Source: Paralvinella palmiformis
Taxonomy: Eukaryota > Annelida > Polychaeta > Terebellida > Alvinellidae
Reading direction: 5' to 3'
Length of the DNA stretch: 64,000 nt
NCBI GenBank assembly: GCA_025642065.1
Contig: JAODUP010000161.1
Span: 135,001 to 199,000 of the forward strand
The notes beneath the pieces are model-generated. The model did not search any database. It had not been told where the DNA came from and was given only the letters and a program-made list of their open reading frames with translations. Each line of letters starts with the position of its first letter. Positions within the stretch are counted from its first letter, which is position 1. Shown here piece by piece: positions 51,410 through 61,804 of the stretch. The translations under genes and the position numbers were made by a program.

Positions 51410-53764
51410 GGAGAGATGAAGGGAAAGCTATTAATCAATATTATCTGATTAACTTGTAGACAATTGTCATGTGCAAATGTATATCCGTAGTATATCTGGA
51501 AGTTTAAATTAATTGTATTTATTCATTTCTGTTAATTATCAACAGACGGCTATCTCAAATAGTGTATATCTACCTAACAGAACTGGTTTGATGTTTTTTA
51601 GGTATCTCTTGTACAATCCTAAGTATTGTTGCGCATCAAATTAATATATGAACAAATGTGAAATACTCTATTTAACCACAATTGTTGACAATGTTCATGA
51701 ATTATGTAGTTTGAATATTTATTGATCTCTTAAAGCAGTTATATACATTTATTGGCATTAATACTCAAACTATAACTTACAACTTTCAAGCTATACATAA
51801 AATACATGTCTGTCTGGGTAGAAGCGTGATATTTATTTACACTTACCATTTTGAGCTGGCCATCACGTGGCTAATTAATAATAGAACAGAACATGTATAC
51901 GTTTTCAGTGTTGGCACGCAGAGATTGGTGACGTCACACACATAATCAATGGATAAAACCCTAAATTGCACAAGTGTTAATGACGCAGCGTTGTCCGTGG
52001 AACTTACGGAGTGAAAAAGGACAGCGCCGAATATTCACCGGGATGCCTCGGTTGACTCTCGATTGCTGCTGAATACCGCCAATTAAAATATGCACGTATT
52101 GTAATGTCTTTAACGTTTAATAAAATTACAATCCCAACAAGCGTAATATGTAAAATATTTACAATTTTAGCAGGAAATTATATATTTCGCAGTAGGATAC
52201 AAATTTACAAACAGCCGCTTTAAAAAAACTGTCAGTTAGACAGAAATATTTATTATTAAGATAGTTTAATGTTCAGTGCTTGAAATGCAGGATAATCTTT
52301 ATCAGATATATAACCGAATATGAACAGTTTATGCAAGTCCAATGTTTACATAGTTAGCTTTAAAAATAGAATAAACACATTAGTGATAAATAGCGAATGG
52401 AACATGGAAGCGTTTTCTATCTTTTTTTTATCCATTAGTGGTGCCGTCCATTTATTTACACATGTGCTAAACATACGTCATGAACTGAATAAAATGGATG
52501 CTATTAACTATTCACAAAAACGAAAAACACATATTAATGGTATTGGAAACGACCAGAGGGCAAACAATCCAGTAATGGACATAATCTAGCAACGGGTGTA
52601 CAGTTCTGGATAAAACTGCTGTCCGTAAATAGACAGTAGTGTGTTTATAGTGTTTTATTCATAATGATGATACGACAACACGGGTTCTCTCGCATCGGAA
52701 TAATCTTCGAGGAAACTCAGATAATGTCGAAAAGTGACCCACGAGGTGCATGATAATAGTCTTCACACCAAACGAAATTATAATGCTCAACTAATGACTT
52801 GCCTATTTGATAACGATTTTTACTATAACCGTTCTAACACTGATATTCAAATTCTGGCCTAACTATACGAAAAGTCACCTTTTTTAACTAACCCCTACTT
52901 TGTGTAAACAAATAGCAACATTTACCATTTTCCGTCTTTGAAAACTTAAAACAATAGAAGTGTAGGACGATAAATATCTCCGTTTCAACCAAAAGAGACA
53001 CTTCAGTATACAATAGAGTTTGACGAATTGACGAATTGACCTATGAACTTCAGTCTCACGTTAAAACCGATATTTGCCACAATTGTCACAGAAACTTACC
53101 CAAGTATAATAATGAAAACATATTCATTATTATCTGCAAGAGATCTTCATTTTATAAATTCACGCTTTAACACAGCTAATTGGCCCCTAAACCATCAACA
53201 TAAACGTAGGTTTTCTTTCTTTTCACTGATTAGGGGTTGGTTAGCGCCTCAATGTCGTGCATACTCTGACCTGGATATTAACGAGCCTTTACAAACACAG
53301 TCTACACTTTTTGGCGAAGATGTCTGTTCCAGGAAAGAAAGGATGCCTTTCTGTTTAGCCTTTTGCTAGCTTCATTTATTCGTATTATTTTTGTTTACCT
53401 AGGCGCATATTGAAAAAAACAACAGTTAGTTCTTATGCGAGGAGCACGAGAAAGTTCGTTATCCATGAATAAATGTTGTGGACTTTATGCTAAAGAGAAA
53501 GACAGGATATCAATCTAAATAAACACGAAATGATTGGGCGAAGGATGTGATGCGTGGAACAATAAACGCTTGCGGTCATTGTTCTATATCGAATAAAAAA
53601 CCACACTAACTTAGAGTGTACATATGTCCATTAAGTAATGTTGTAAATTATATCAATATAAAACTAAAACCATCAACCAGACAGAGTCACCAAGGACATT
53701 TGTTTGACCTATCTTTACACCTTTCACTAGACACGGAAACATGTTCAAGGACATTTGTCTGGCG

Positions 53765-53798
<34 letters not shown>

Positions 53799-53839
53799 TG
53801 TGTGTGTGTGTGTGTGTGTGTGTACATGTGGTTGCAATA
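51405..53839. other. Intergenic between minisatellite and receptor gene
   Basis: AT-rich DNA. Frames at 52320-52589 and 53043-53369 lack domain, splice or codon support. This is the downstream flank of the receptor gene. Confidence 0.6.
53766..53822. repeat. (TA)n-(TG)n microsatellite just past the receptor 3' end
   Basis: TA 53766-53792 and TG 53793-53822, starting 18 nt beyond the receptor poly(A) signal in the direction of transcription. Confidence 0.95.
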
Positions 53840-53845
53840 TTTATT
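53840..53845 (-). promoter_or_regulatory. Poly(A) signal AATAAA of the receptor gene
   Basis: TTTATT on the plus strand reads AATAAA on the minus strand, ten bases past the receptor's TGA (53857-53855). If used, the 3' UTR is very short and cleavage would fall in or beside the (TG)n/(TA)n tract at 53766-53822. This supports 53855 as the true terminus rather than another intron. Confidence 0.6.
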
Positions 53846-53854
53846 ATCCATTGA

Positions 53855-56800
53855 TCAAAAATAACTTTCAGATAGAATTTCAAACAACAGACAAACAGTG
53901 CTCAGACTTAAACCGCATACCAAAATGACGAACGCATAAAACATATCTTCTATGGTCGATGCATGTCTCGATGTACTTATCTTCAATCCATTGCCACACG
54001 CACTGTTATTATAATCATGGCTATGTCTCCATTTCGCTATCAAGCCAGCTTCTATAAGACGCATTATACTGAAATTATAAATATGTTAATGTTTGTTAGA
54101 AGCAATTATGCTCGCAATATCAAATAAATACTATGCTTTTCAATTACACTTATCAGTATATTACATGATATCAAAACGCCGTTTATGAGGTGCTCCCTGT
54201 TGCATTATCAGACCAAGTCCAGAATGGATGTATTCTTCCGGTAATAAAACTCCATCAGAACATATTTTATCATTTATATACTGAGTCAATCCCATCTTGC
54301 CGGCAGAAAAAGCAATGTAGTCTTCATTTTGTAGTTTATCCCACGCTTCATCCATTGATTCCACAAAAGCGCGCTCAGGGTGATCTTGGATCTTGTTCCA
54401 CATTTCTTTATAGACTCCTCTTTTCGAGTTCTGTAATAACGGAATATACCTCCAAGGCATTAACTATTTATTTCTGGATGGATGGATGGACATGAATCTC
54501 TCTGTGCAGAACAATGTTCAATCACTGAGGAAACGATTTTTATCTGATCTAATTAAATTTTAGCTATAGATTTAAGTCCATTTAGCACATTTAATACACC
54601 AGACAGGATATAATATATCAAAAAGTTGATCTAATACTAAGCATTCATGTTCTGTATGGGATGAAATCAAAAGAAATACATACATGATTAAGAATATTTC
54701 ATTTCCAATGAAACAAAAATTAGGTAATTGTATGTTCGGATATGCGAGGTTATTTATTTCTCGAGTTTGCCAATTAGCTAATATTAAAAAATGATATTTG
54801 GTTTGATTCATACCTTCAACACTAGTTCAGTTGAGCTATTACCTTCGATCAGTAATGTGTACCTTTTGTCATTGGTTAGACCTTGAAGAGTTGTGAAGGG
54901 CATTTTAACCTTGGTCACCGCGAGATGTGATGTCAAATTCCCGCTGTACGTCGCCACTAGTACAATGATGGTGAACCAGTAGAAGGATGTCATTATCCGG
55001 ATGCTGTTATTATTCCGGTGTAAATTGGCCCCTTAATAGAAAAGGATTTGAGTGCACAAGGAAAAGAAAATTGAATACAGAAAGTTTGGAAATACTCATA
55101 GGATTAACTCAGCATGTACAACTGATCTTTGTTTTAATAAGTCTGCGCTTGATAAAGAAGAAGCGAGAAATGGTTCAACCAATGACGACGTTAGTATACC
55201 TTGTCTAAATACATTTCCAACAGTTTCGTAGATGATTGTAGCCAGTATTTCAGATCTTCTCGCATGAATAGTATTATCCAGACGCAATTTATGCACTAAA
55301 TATAGGGGTAGTGCAAGCAGGATAGGAAGACACCCTATGCATAGCCAAACTGTTGGCTTAAAGACGCTGTAGATGAAGTGCCAACGCCGTGCATGAACCA
55401 GGAATATGACGGCGGTAGACGTCTGAATAAATGGCATTGTGAAATCTACTACAGCCTCTCTAGATTCAACAATTGTAATTCCACCAACTGCTATGTCTGT
55501 TTCCTAAAACCACGATAGAAAATTGCACCAGGAAAATTCTGTAACCAGCCACGATACATCTATTGCCATTTGGTGAATATATATTTTAATAAATATGTGT
55601 CATATTAAATCTAGACATTCTTTTTACCCCTCTTATGACCATTCCAACCAGTCCATTCCATCTACCATTGTGTAATGCTCCCCAATTTCCGTCTATTGAT
55701 GGATGAAGGGAGTAGCTATAATATAGCAATAATAATCACAGTTTATCGATGTTGATAATGAGACCAACTTAAAGATAAACAAAGGATCTCTGACCTGAAG
55801 TTCAATATTTCCGATAATACATCAATCATTTGTTTTTCCACGCCGGTAAAATGTGAAACATTCGAGCCATTCGTCGCTTTGTAGAAGAAAGTTGTGTACT
55901 GAAAAGCATAAGTTCAATCGCTTTTTGTATTGGAAAAAGATATCTATTCCAATTTCTTACGCTAAAAAAGCACTCGATTATCATATCCTAGACGGTGAAT
56001 GAAGACTCACATTACTAATACAAGGTGCATACTATAAATTAGTAACTAAATAACATTTCAGAATCTCATTTTCAGTGAAACATTTTATTTCGTTTTTGGT
56101 AGTTTGAAATCTGACCTCTTTGAAGCCTATCCTTAAATGACGTCCATAAAACTGTCTGAAACGGGCAGGCATTATTACTTCCCCACTGGCTACCACTTCA
56201 TCTCCCGAACAGAAATTTCCCACGTGAGATACTGTCTCCCTCCGTTGGCAGTCAGACATACATCGATAAACACCTATCGTAGCAGTACATATTTTCTCTT
56301 CTCTCAGCCATTTCTATTTAAAAAGCAACGTTCGTATAGTTAATACCCTTTCACAAATCTCAAGATCGAAACAAATGGGGTGGAATATCAAATACACATA
56401 TCAGCAAGTCAGATAGTTTGTCAAAAATAAGTACAACGGAAACGATACATCTTCATAGTGTAGCTATATTCTATTTGTTCACTGATGCAATGGCCTTAAT
56501 ACTCACAGCGAGGTATGCGTCAGGCGCGTATGAAACAGCGGTTACTGTCAGCAATACTATGTTATCGCCGTCCCGAACTAAAGGCATAACTGTGGAAGCT
56601 ATATCTACCATAAGTGTAGGAAACAGCCAATTTAATCTTAAGCGTTGAAAAGTGGAACGTGTTCCTTCCTCTGAGACCTGTTGAGAAGATTGAATAGCCT
56701 AATGATTAAATATGAGCTTTATTTCTGTAGTATTATTTTGTTTAATTGAAATTTCATATTGACCTGCATTGGTTCATACAGTTATATTTACAATTACCAG

Positions 56801-57941
56801 CTTCATTATGTTTCTGGTTTTATCCAAAGAACACGTAAGAACCACGTTTATGAAGTCGTCCTTCGTTTTGATCGAAAGAAGAGTACCGATGAGATATAAC
56901 TCTGGCACGTCACATTCAAGTGTGGTTTGTTTGGCAAATCTCAGCCATCTTCTTCTCTCCAAAATCGACCTTTTCTTTTCTAAAAACACCCAAACAATTA
57001 CCGTCAGTTAATTCCTTCATGACGACGAGGAGCTCAAACATGAAATAAAAGAAAACATTATAATTTATTTTGACTCTAGCCATTTTACCTGTAACAAACA
57101 CTATGTGAGACCATTCGCCCTGCTTCATAATACCCTCTATAACATCATCAAGTTGTTCATTGATGTAACATGATCTGACTGTACCATAATTGCCGTTGGT
57201 GTTGCTAGAATGATCATAATACAGACAGGTGCTACCACGTTGGTCAAATGTAATTGCCATATTATGTTTCTCTTTCAGTAACACCAACACATTCACACCA
57301 CGTGGGCATACACCTTCCTCAAGAACATCTGAAATGCGTTCACCAATTAATGAGAAATAGTTCGATTAAAATTGAAAGTTCATTTAAAGAGTAATGACAA
57401 CGCTACTCGTCGTGCAAAAGGAATTATTGAAGTAACTCTCTGTTTAATATGATATATTGCACGTCTGAGAACAAACACTATGTAATTGCATGGACAGAAT
57501 TGTATTAACAATAGAAACCTTTATAACTCCTGTATAGCCTGAAACCTGTATAGCCTGAATTTGTATTTTAATTTGTTGTTCGACAGTAAACTATCCCGAG
57601 CCATATTATTCCAGGCCCAATTATTCTTTCCCTTTAAATTCGATTGGCACATTGAGCTAACATTTACTTCAAGCATTAATGCTCTTACCTTGGTGATCCC
57701 GATAAGCATTAGCCACTTCCTTAATGCCGAAACCTGCCACAGGATAACGATAAATACTATTTGCGCAGACCATATTCTGCAATTTTACGCATGCACATTT
57801 TATCGTATCATTCAGGAATGCTACATCTGAAATATCCGTCCATATGATAACATGTTTCTGTTCTCCTGCAGATGTTAACGAAACTAATGCGATAAAGCTT
57901 AAACTATACATATAATTGGTTAGCTGCAGCTTTCTCGCCAT
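53855..57941 (-). CDS. Ionotropic glutamate receptor-like / IR-type ligand-gated channel, 11 exons, complete
   Basis: Ligand-gated cation channel subunit of the plasma membrane; iGluR/IR proteins work as tetramers. Exons, high to low: 57941-57689, 57328-57089, 56979-56798, 56677-56507, 56313-56116, 55898-55795, 55715-55628, 55503-55200, 55031-54814, 54430-54165, 54068-53855. They total 2238 nt, or 745 residues. Every junction is GT-AG with matching phase. Seen: a signal peptide (residues 1-25); a short N-terminal domain to about 340; S1 from LRIGFKE (342) with EKQMIDVLSEILNF; the turn DGNWGAL.NGRWNGLVG; and GITIVESREAVVDF, keeping Thr422 and the ligand-carboxylate Arg427. M1 is about 461-482, the pore loop ends NVFRQG (514), and M3 FYWFTIIVLVATYSGNLTSHL spans about 530-550. 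S2 has EGNSST (576-581); Cys643/Cys699 suit the conserved disulphide; M4 is about 717-738. By eye, Lys631 sits where classical receptors carry the acidic amine-binding residue, so amino-acid binding is doubtful. The N-terminal domain is shorter than the usual ~400 residues. Family is certain; the subfamily (IR or divergent iGluR) is inference. Confidence 0.93.
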
Positions 57942-57985
57942 CGTTTATCGTCGGCAGTTTAAACTCCGTCGCATCGGATGTTGTA

Positions 57986-57995
57986 CATTATAAAC
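57986..57995 (-). promoter_or_regulatory. Possible TATA-like box of the receptor gene
   Basis: The minus strand reads GTTTATAATG about 45-54 nt upstream of the start codon at 57941. The spacing would allow a short leader, but no other core promoter element was recognised and AT-rich DNA makes such a match easy by chance. Confidence 0.25.
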
Positions 57996-57999
57996 GTTT

Positions 58000-58428
58000 C
58001 CACGTAATGGCACATTCACTGCTAATGGTACGTTCTCATCGATGAATGGGTATTGTTATGCAACAGAGGTTTCAGGTATCATATGTGGCGTTTTTTCCTA
58101 ATGTCATGCACTTTCTATAATTGTTCGAATATAACCTAATACATGGATTCTTTTTTCGGGTTATATAAATAGCAGAGATAGAATTTATGATGTCAGCAAA
58201 AAGCTTATTGTCTGAAAACTGATCCGGTTAGACTAGCGTGTATAGAGCGGCTAGTTGGGTGAGTGACTGAGTGGGCGGTATGAATGAGTAGGATTTAACG
58301 GCAGAAAATAGATTCAGATTGAGGGAGAAAGATAAGTCTAAGTATTTGTGTGCTTCTGGCTAATAGATTATAAGCTGCAGGATACTCAGACACATACTCA
58401 CCTATCTACACAGTAGCAGCAAGACATG

Positions 58429-58523
<95 letters not shown>

Positions 58524-59740
58524 GACCGTCGAGTGACGTGTTGCAAGGTAGTCGTGTGACGTTGGCATATTGATGACACAGGTGTCACTGTTCAATACAC
58601 TATTTTTGCTCTAAAATATTGACACTTGGGATGACACAACGCAATTAATGTTTTATACTCTTGTGATCTAGGAACTTTATGTTTAATGATGATCTAAGCC
58701 ATTTTATAACAACACATATTTAAATACCAGGCTCACTAAATTGGATCATCTAAATAGAATGGGGATCGATATATTATGCTAATCTTTATAATATAGTTCA
58801 AAATGACCCGATGTGGTGGGGTTTATTGTTCCCAATATGTAACCAATGCCTAGAAATACAACAACAACAACAAAAAAACACTTACTCAGTCATTCAAATA
58901 CTTTACCTCCTTATTCCGAGACTGGTGATTTTTGATGATACTTATTTTTTACTCCGAATAAGCACAATAGTTTAAGATATGTATTTATTAGAAATTGGGA
59001 AAGTAAATATACCTCGCAAAGACCATATGCGATTTTTAAAAGCCTAATATTTAGGCTTCGAAAGGCAAAACGCCCCAACACACTATGTAGCATGTATTGC
59101 CTTATTAGTATTACCCGTTTACGACAATAATGCTAAGTATAAAGGTATAAATCATGAAATCCAAGCTTTTGCATTCCATGTGCTTCTGAATATATCTATC
59201 AAGGAGTAACCTATCAGAAATTTGACTTGAATGTAGGATTTAGTAGAATTGAATCATTTCCAATTATTAATAGAGACACAATATATCTATATAGTAGCGT
59301 TACGCTGAATATGTAGACGATTAGCAGTGACAGTATTACTATTATACAATATTGAATACAGATAACCCGACGAATTTGATGTATATTGCTATTGGTTGAT
59401 ATGCATTTTAAACGTAGTAAGCCTTTGCATTGTTTTCACGGATTAAGGCGCGTTTCACAGCAAACGCAATGCTGGATGTCCGCTACTTGTTAAATAATCA
59501 CTATTCGAATTATTTGTCATACGAATTAACCATTGCCGAACATTCTAAGACCTGCATTTATTTCGCGTTTATTACCAAATATATGTAATCAGTCAATATC
59601 TTCCAGATGACCCATTCATATACAAATTATTATTATTATTACAGCATCTACATAGTAATATTTTCAGAATGAAACAATCGCAATCAAATTAACCACTTTC
59701 TTTGGATATATTGCTAATTTTCAATAATTTTAAGTACAGT
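58000..59740. other. Upstream flank of the receptor gene
   Basis: Holds the (TA)n tract at 58433-58521 and otherwise AT-rich unique DNA. No additional receptor exons or a second receptor copy were recognised. Confidence 0.6.
58433..58521. repeat. (TA)n tract, about 88 bp
   Basis: Uninterrupted TA run upstream (5') of the receptor gene by about 490 bp. It is the longest perfect TA run here. Confidence 0.95.
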
Positions 59741-60322
59741 TCTATTATGACAATATCTGTGGCTGTAAGAACTATCTTTGTTCTGTTGATTGACATAGCG
59801 ACATTACTTTGCAAATGTTGATATTCATAATTCGTGTTAATAATAGTGACTGTGATATATGAATAATTGGACAGAAACTTATCACGAATGAAGTGATGAT
59901 GCATTGAACTTTATACGCGGTCTAAATAAAGTTTTGGACGACTATTTTTGTTGAATTACGGGTTACGATTTCAAGCCTTTAGTCCGCAGTGGGTAATAAC
60001 TGTTTTGGCCACTGGATGCTAACTAACATACTTCCAAATTAACATGATTAGTTTTAGGATTAGTGTAACACGGTGGTAATGAGTGCGGCGACCTGTAAAG
60101 GTAAGCAAGCAAAGAAATAGATGCAAACCCTTAAGAAATAGCCTCTCAGATCTTTTACCAAAGTGCTATTAGTTAACCGCAAAGTACAATAGAGTTGGTC
60201 CAATTTTACAATTGGATTGTTTATGATATGTATGGGTTTTGTTGTCTAGGAAGAAATCACCACAGTTAAGGACTAGTCGACCAAGCTTTGTAGTTTGTAA
60301 CGAGTTTTTATTAATGAGTTAG
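59741..60322. repeat. Left copy of a local duplication
   Basis: This stretch is repeated at 60558-61017 (for example GGCTGT...CTATCTTTG, AAATGTTGATATT, GCAAACCCTTAAGAA, GTAGTTTGTAACGA in the same order). This copy is longer and has normal composition. Between the copies are (TA)n-(TG)n-(TA)n arrays. Confidence 0.8.
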
Positions 60323-60372
60323 ACTCAGGAACCAATGTCATAATTATATTTCTAGCATAATAGAAAATGATA

Positions 60373-60377
<5 letters not shown>

Positions 60378-60458
<81 letters not shown>

Positions 60459-60463
60459 GGGCG

Positions 60464-60538
<75 letters not shown>
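60378..60538. repeat. (TA)n-(TG)n-(TA)n array
   Basis: TA 60378-60443, TG-rich 60444-60472 (with GGGGCGG), TA 60473-60537. It separates the two copies of the local duplication. Confidence 0.95.
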
Positions 60539-60539
<1 letters not shown>

Positions 60540-60557
60540 ATATATAATTTATATATC

Positions 60558-61017
60558 ATTATTATGAAATATATGTGGCTGTGCTATCTTTGCTGTTTTT
60601 GCATGCGACATACTTTGAAATGTTGATATTATAATTGGTGTTAATAATTGTGATATATAATAATTGCAGACATTTAAATTTGAATGAAGGGATATACATT
60701 GAACTTTATCCGGCAAATAAATTTTAAAAATTTTTGGAATTTTTGCAAACCTTTTTCCCTTTCTTTTTAACTCAAAATTCCAAAAACGTTATTCCCCAAT
60801 TTTTCAGGTAATACCACCTGTAAAAGTAAAAGGAAATAAAGCAAACCCTTAAGAATACCTTCAGATTTTAAAAGTGCTATTAGTCCGCAAATGCAAATTG
60901 GGAAACAATTGGACTTTTTTATGTATTATGGTTTTTGTTGGCTAGGAAGAAACCACAGTTAAGGACAGTCACCAAGTTTGTAGTTTGTAACGATTTTATT
61001 AATAGTTACAAGGGAAA
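60558..61017. repeat. Right copy of the duplication, rich in base deletions
   Basis: Relative to the left copy it is about 120 bp shorter. The losses are mostly scattered single bases (for example GGACTAGTCGACCAAGCTTT becomes GGACAGTCACCAAGTTT), and its middle has homopolymer-rich text. This is the texture of an unpolished long-read segment, so its bases should not be trusted. Confidence 0.75.
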
Positions 61018-61054
61018 ATGCAAAACAATTTTGCCCTAAAGAAAAAAAGGGCCA

Positions 61055-61067
61055 GTTTATATATATT

Positions 61068-61152
<85 letters not shown>
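61055..61152. repeat. (TA)n array with AA breaks
   Basis: TA-rich stretch interrupted by AAATATAT; it follows the right copy of the duplication, as the array at 60378 follows the left copy. Confidence 0.9.
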
Positions 61153-61156
<4 letters not shown>

Positions 61157-61213
61157 GGAATATAAAAACACGACTTGACGGGGTTTAGGTTCCATTTCAG
61201 TAGGATTGGTAAA

Positions 61214-61804
61214 TTACGTTTTTAACCACCACATCCCCAAAACCATGCACAAGAGCAGCGTTGCAGCCAGGACCACTACATTCGTTATACCGAAGGTTGT
61301 TGCGAATGCGTAACACCCCTGGCCGCATATTAATTATCCAGGTGATGTTGTTGGAATTCCATATAGAAAGAAGAAAGCGATTGGCCAAACAACAACGAAA
61401 CCTTTCGCTGATTATTATTTTGAACTGTTGCCGCAAAATGCCACAAAACGATATGTTAAGCCGGACAAATGTTAAGAGCCGTTGAAGCTCTTAATACTAA
61501 TACCGTATACTGCTATGCTAATTACAACTAGTGCTGCATTGAATAAAACGATGAATCGGATAGAATCATGATGCTGTACATAACCGAATCGCAGGAAGTC
61601 TGTGTCCCTCCGTACTAATGTCAAGTATATCTACATGACATGGCCTATGCCATAGGTATTACCTACGCACAATAAAGAAAAATGTGGGTCCATAGACAGT
61701 TGAACAATATTGTCTTTAAAAGCTGGAGGAGGTCCTACAATATACAAGTTCGAACATGAAAACGAGCAGGCTTGTTTCTTGTACCAGTGGAAAACCCATA
61801 ACAA
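61214..61804 (-). pseudogene. Possible decayed multi-membrane-span coding remnant
   Basis: One minus-strand frame, read without splicing, gives several hydrophobic helix-like segments (IRFIVLFNAALVVISIAV, GFVVVWPIAFFFLYGIP, TNVVVLAATLLLCMVLGMWW), but it is broken by five stop codons before its final TAA (216-214 of 61xxx). Introns that would remove the stops would be too short. It may be an old pseudogene or only AT-rich chance hydrophobicity. No family was recognised. Confidence 0.15.

Noticed and set aside
53043..53369. 108-codon plus-strand frame downstream of the receptor
   Set aside because: No domain, signal or splice support; it is antisense to the receptor's downstream flank, and a frame this long can arise by chance in this window.
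55200..56259. Separate small ORFs on the minus strand (such as 56032-56259 and 55096-55437)
   Set aside because: They are exons of the one receptor gene read through into introns, not independent genes.
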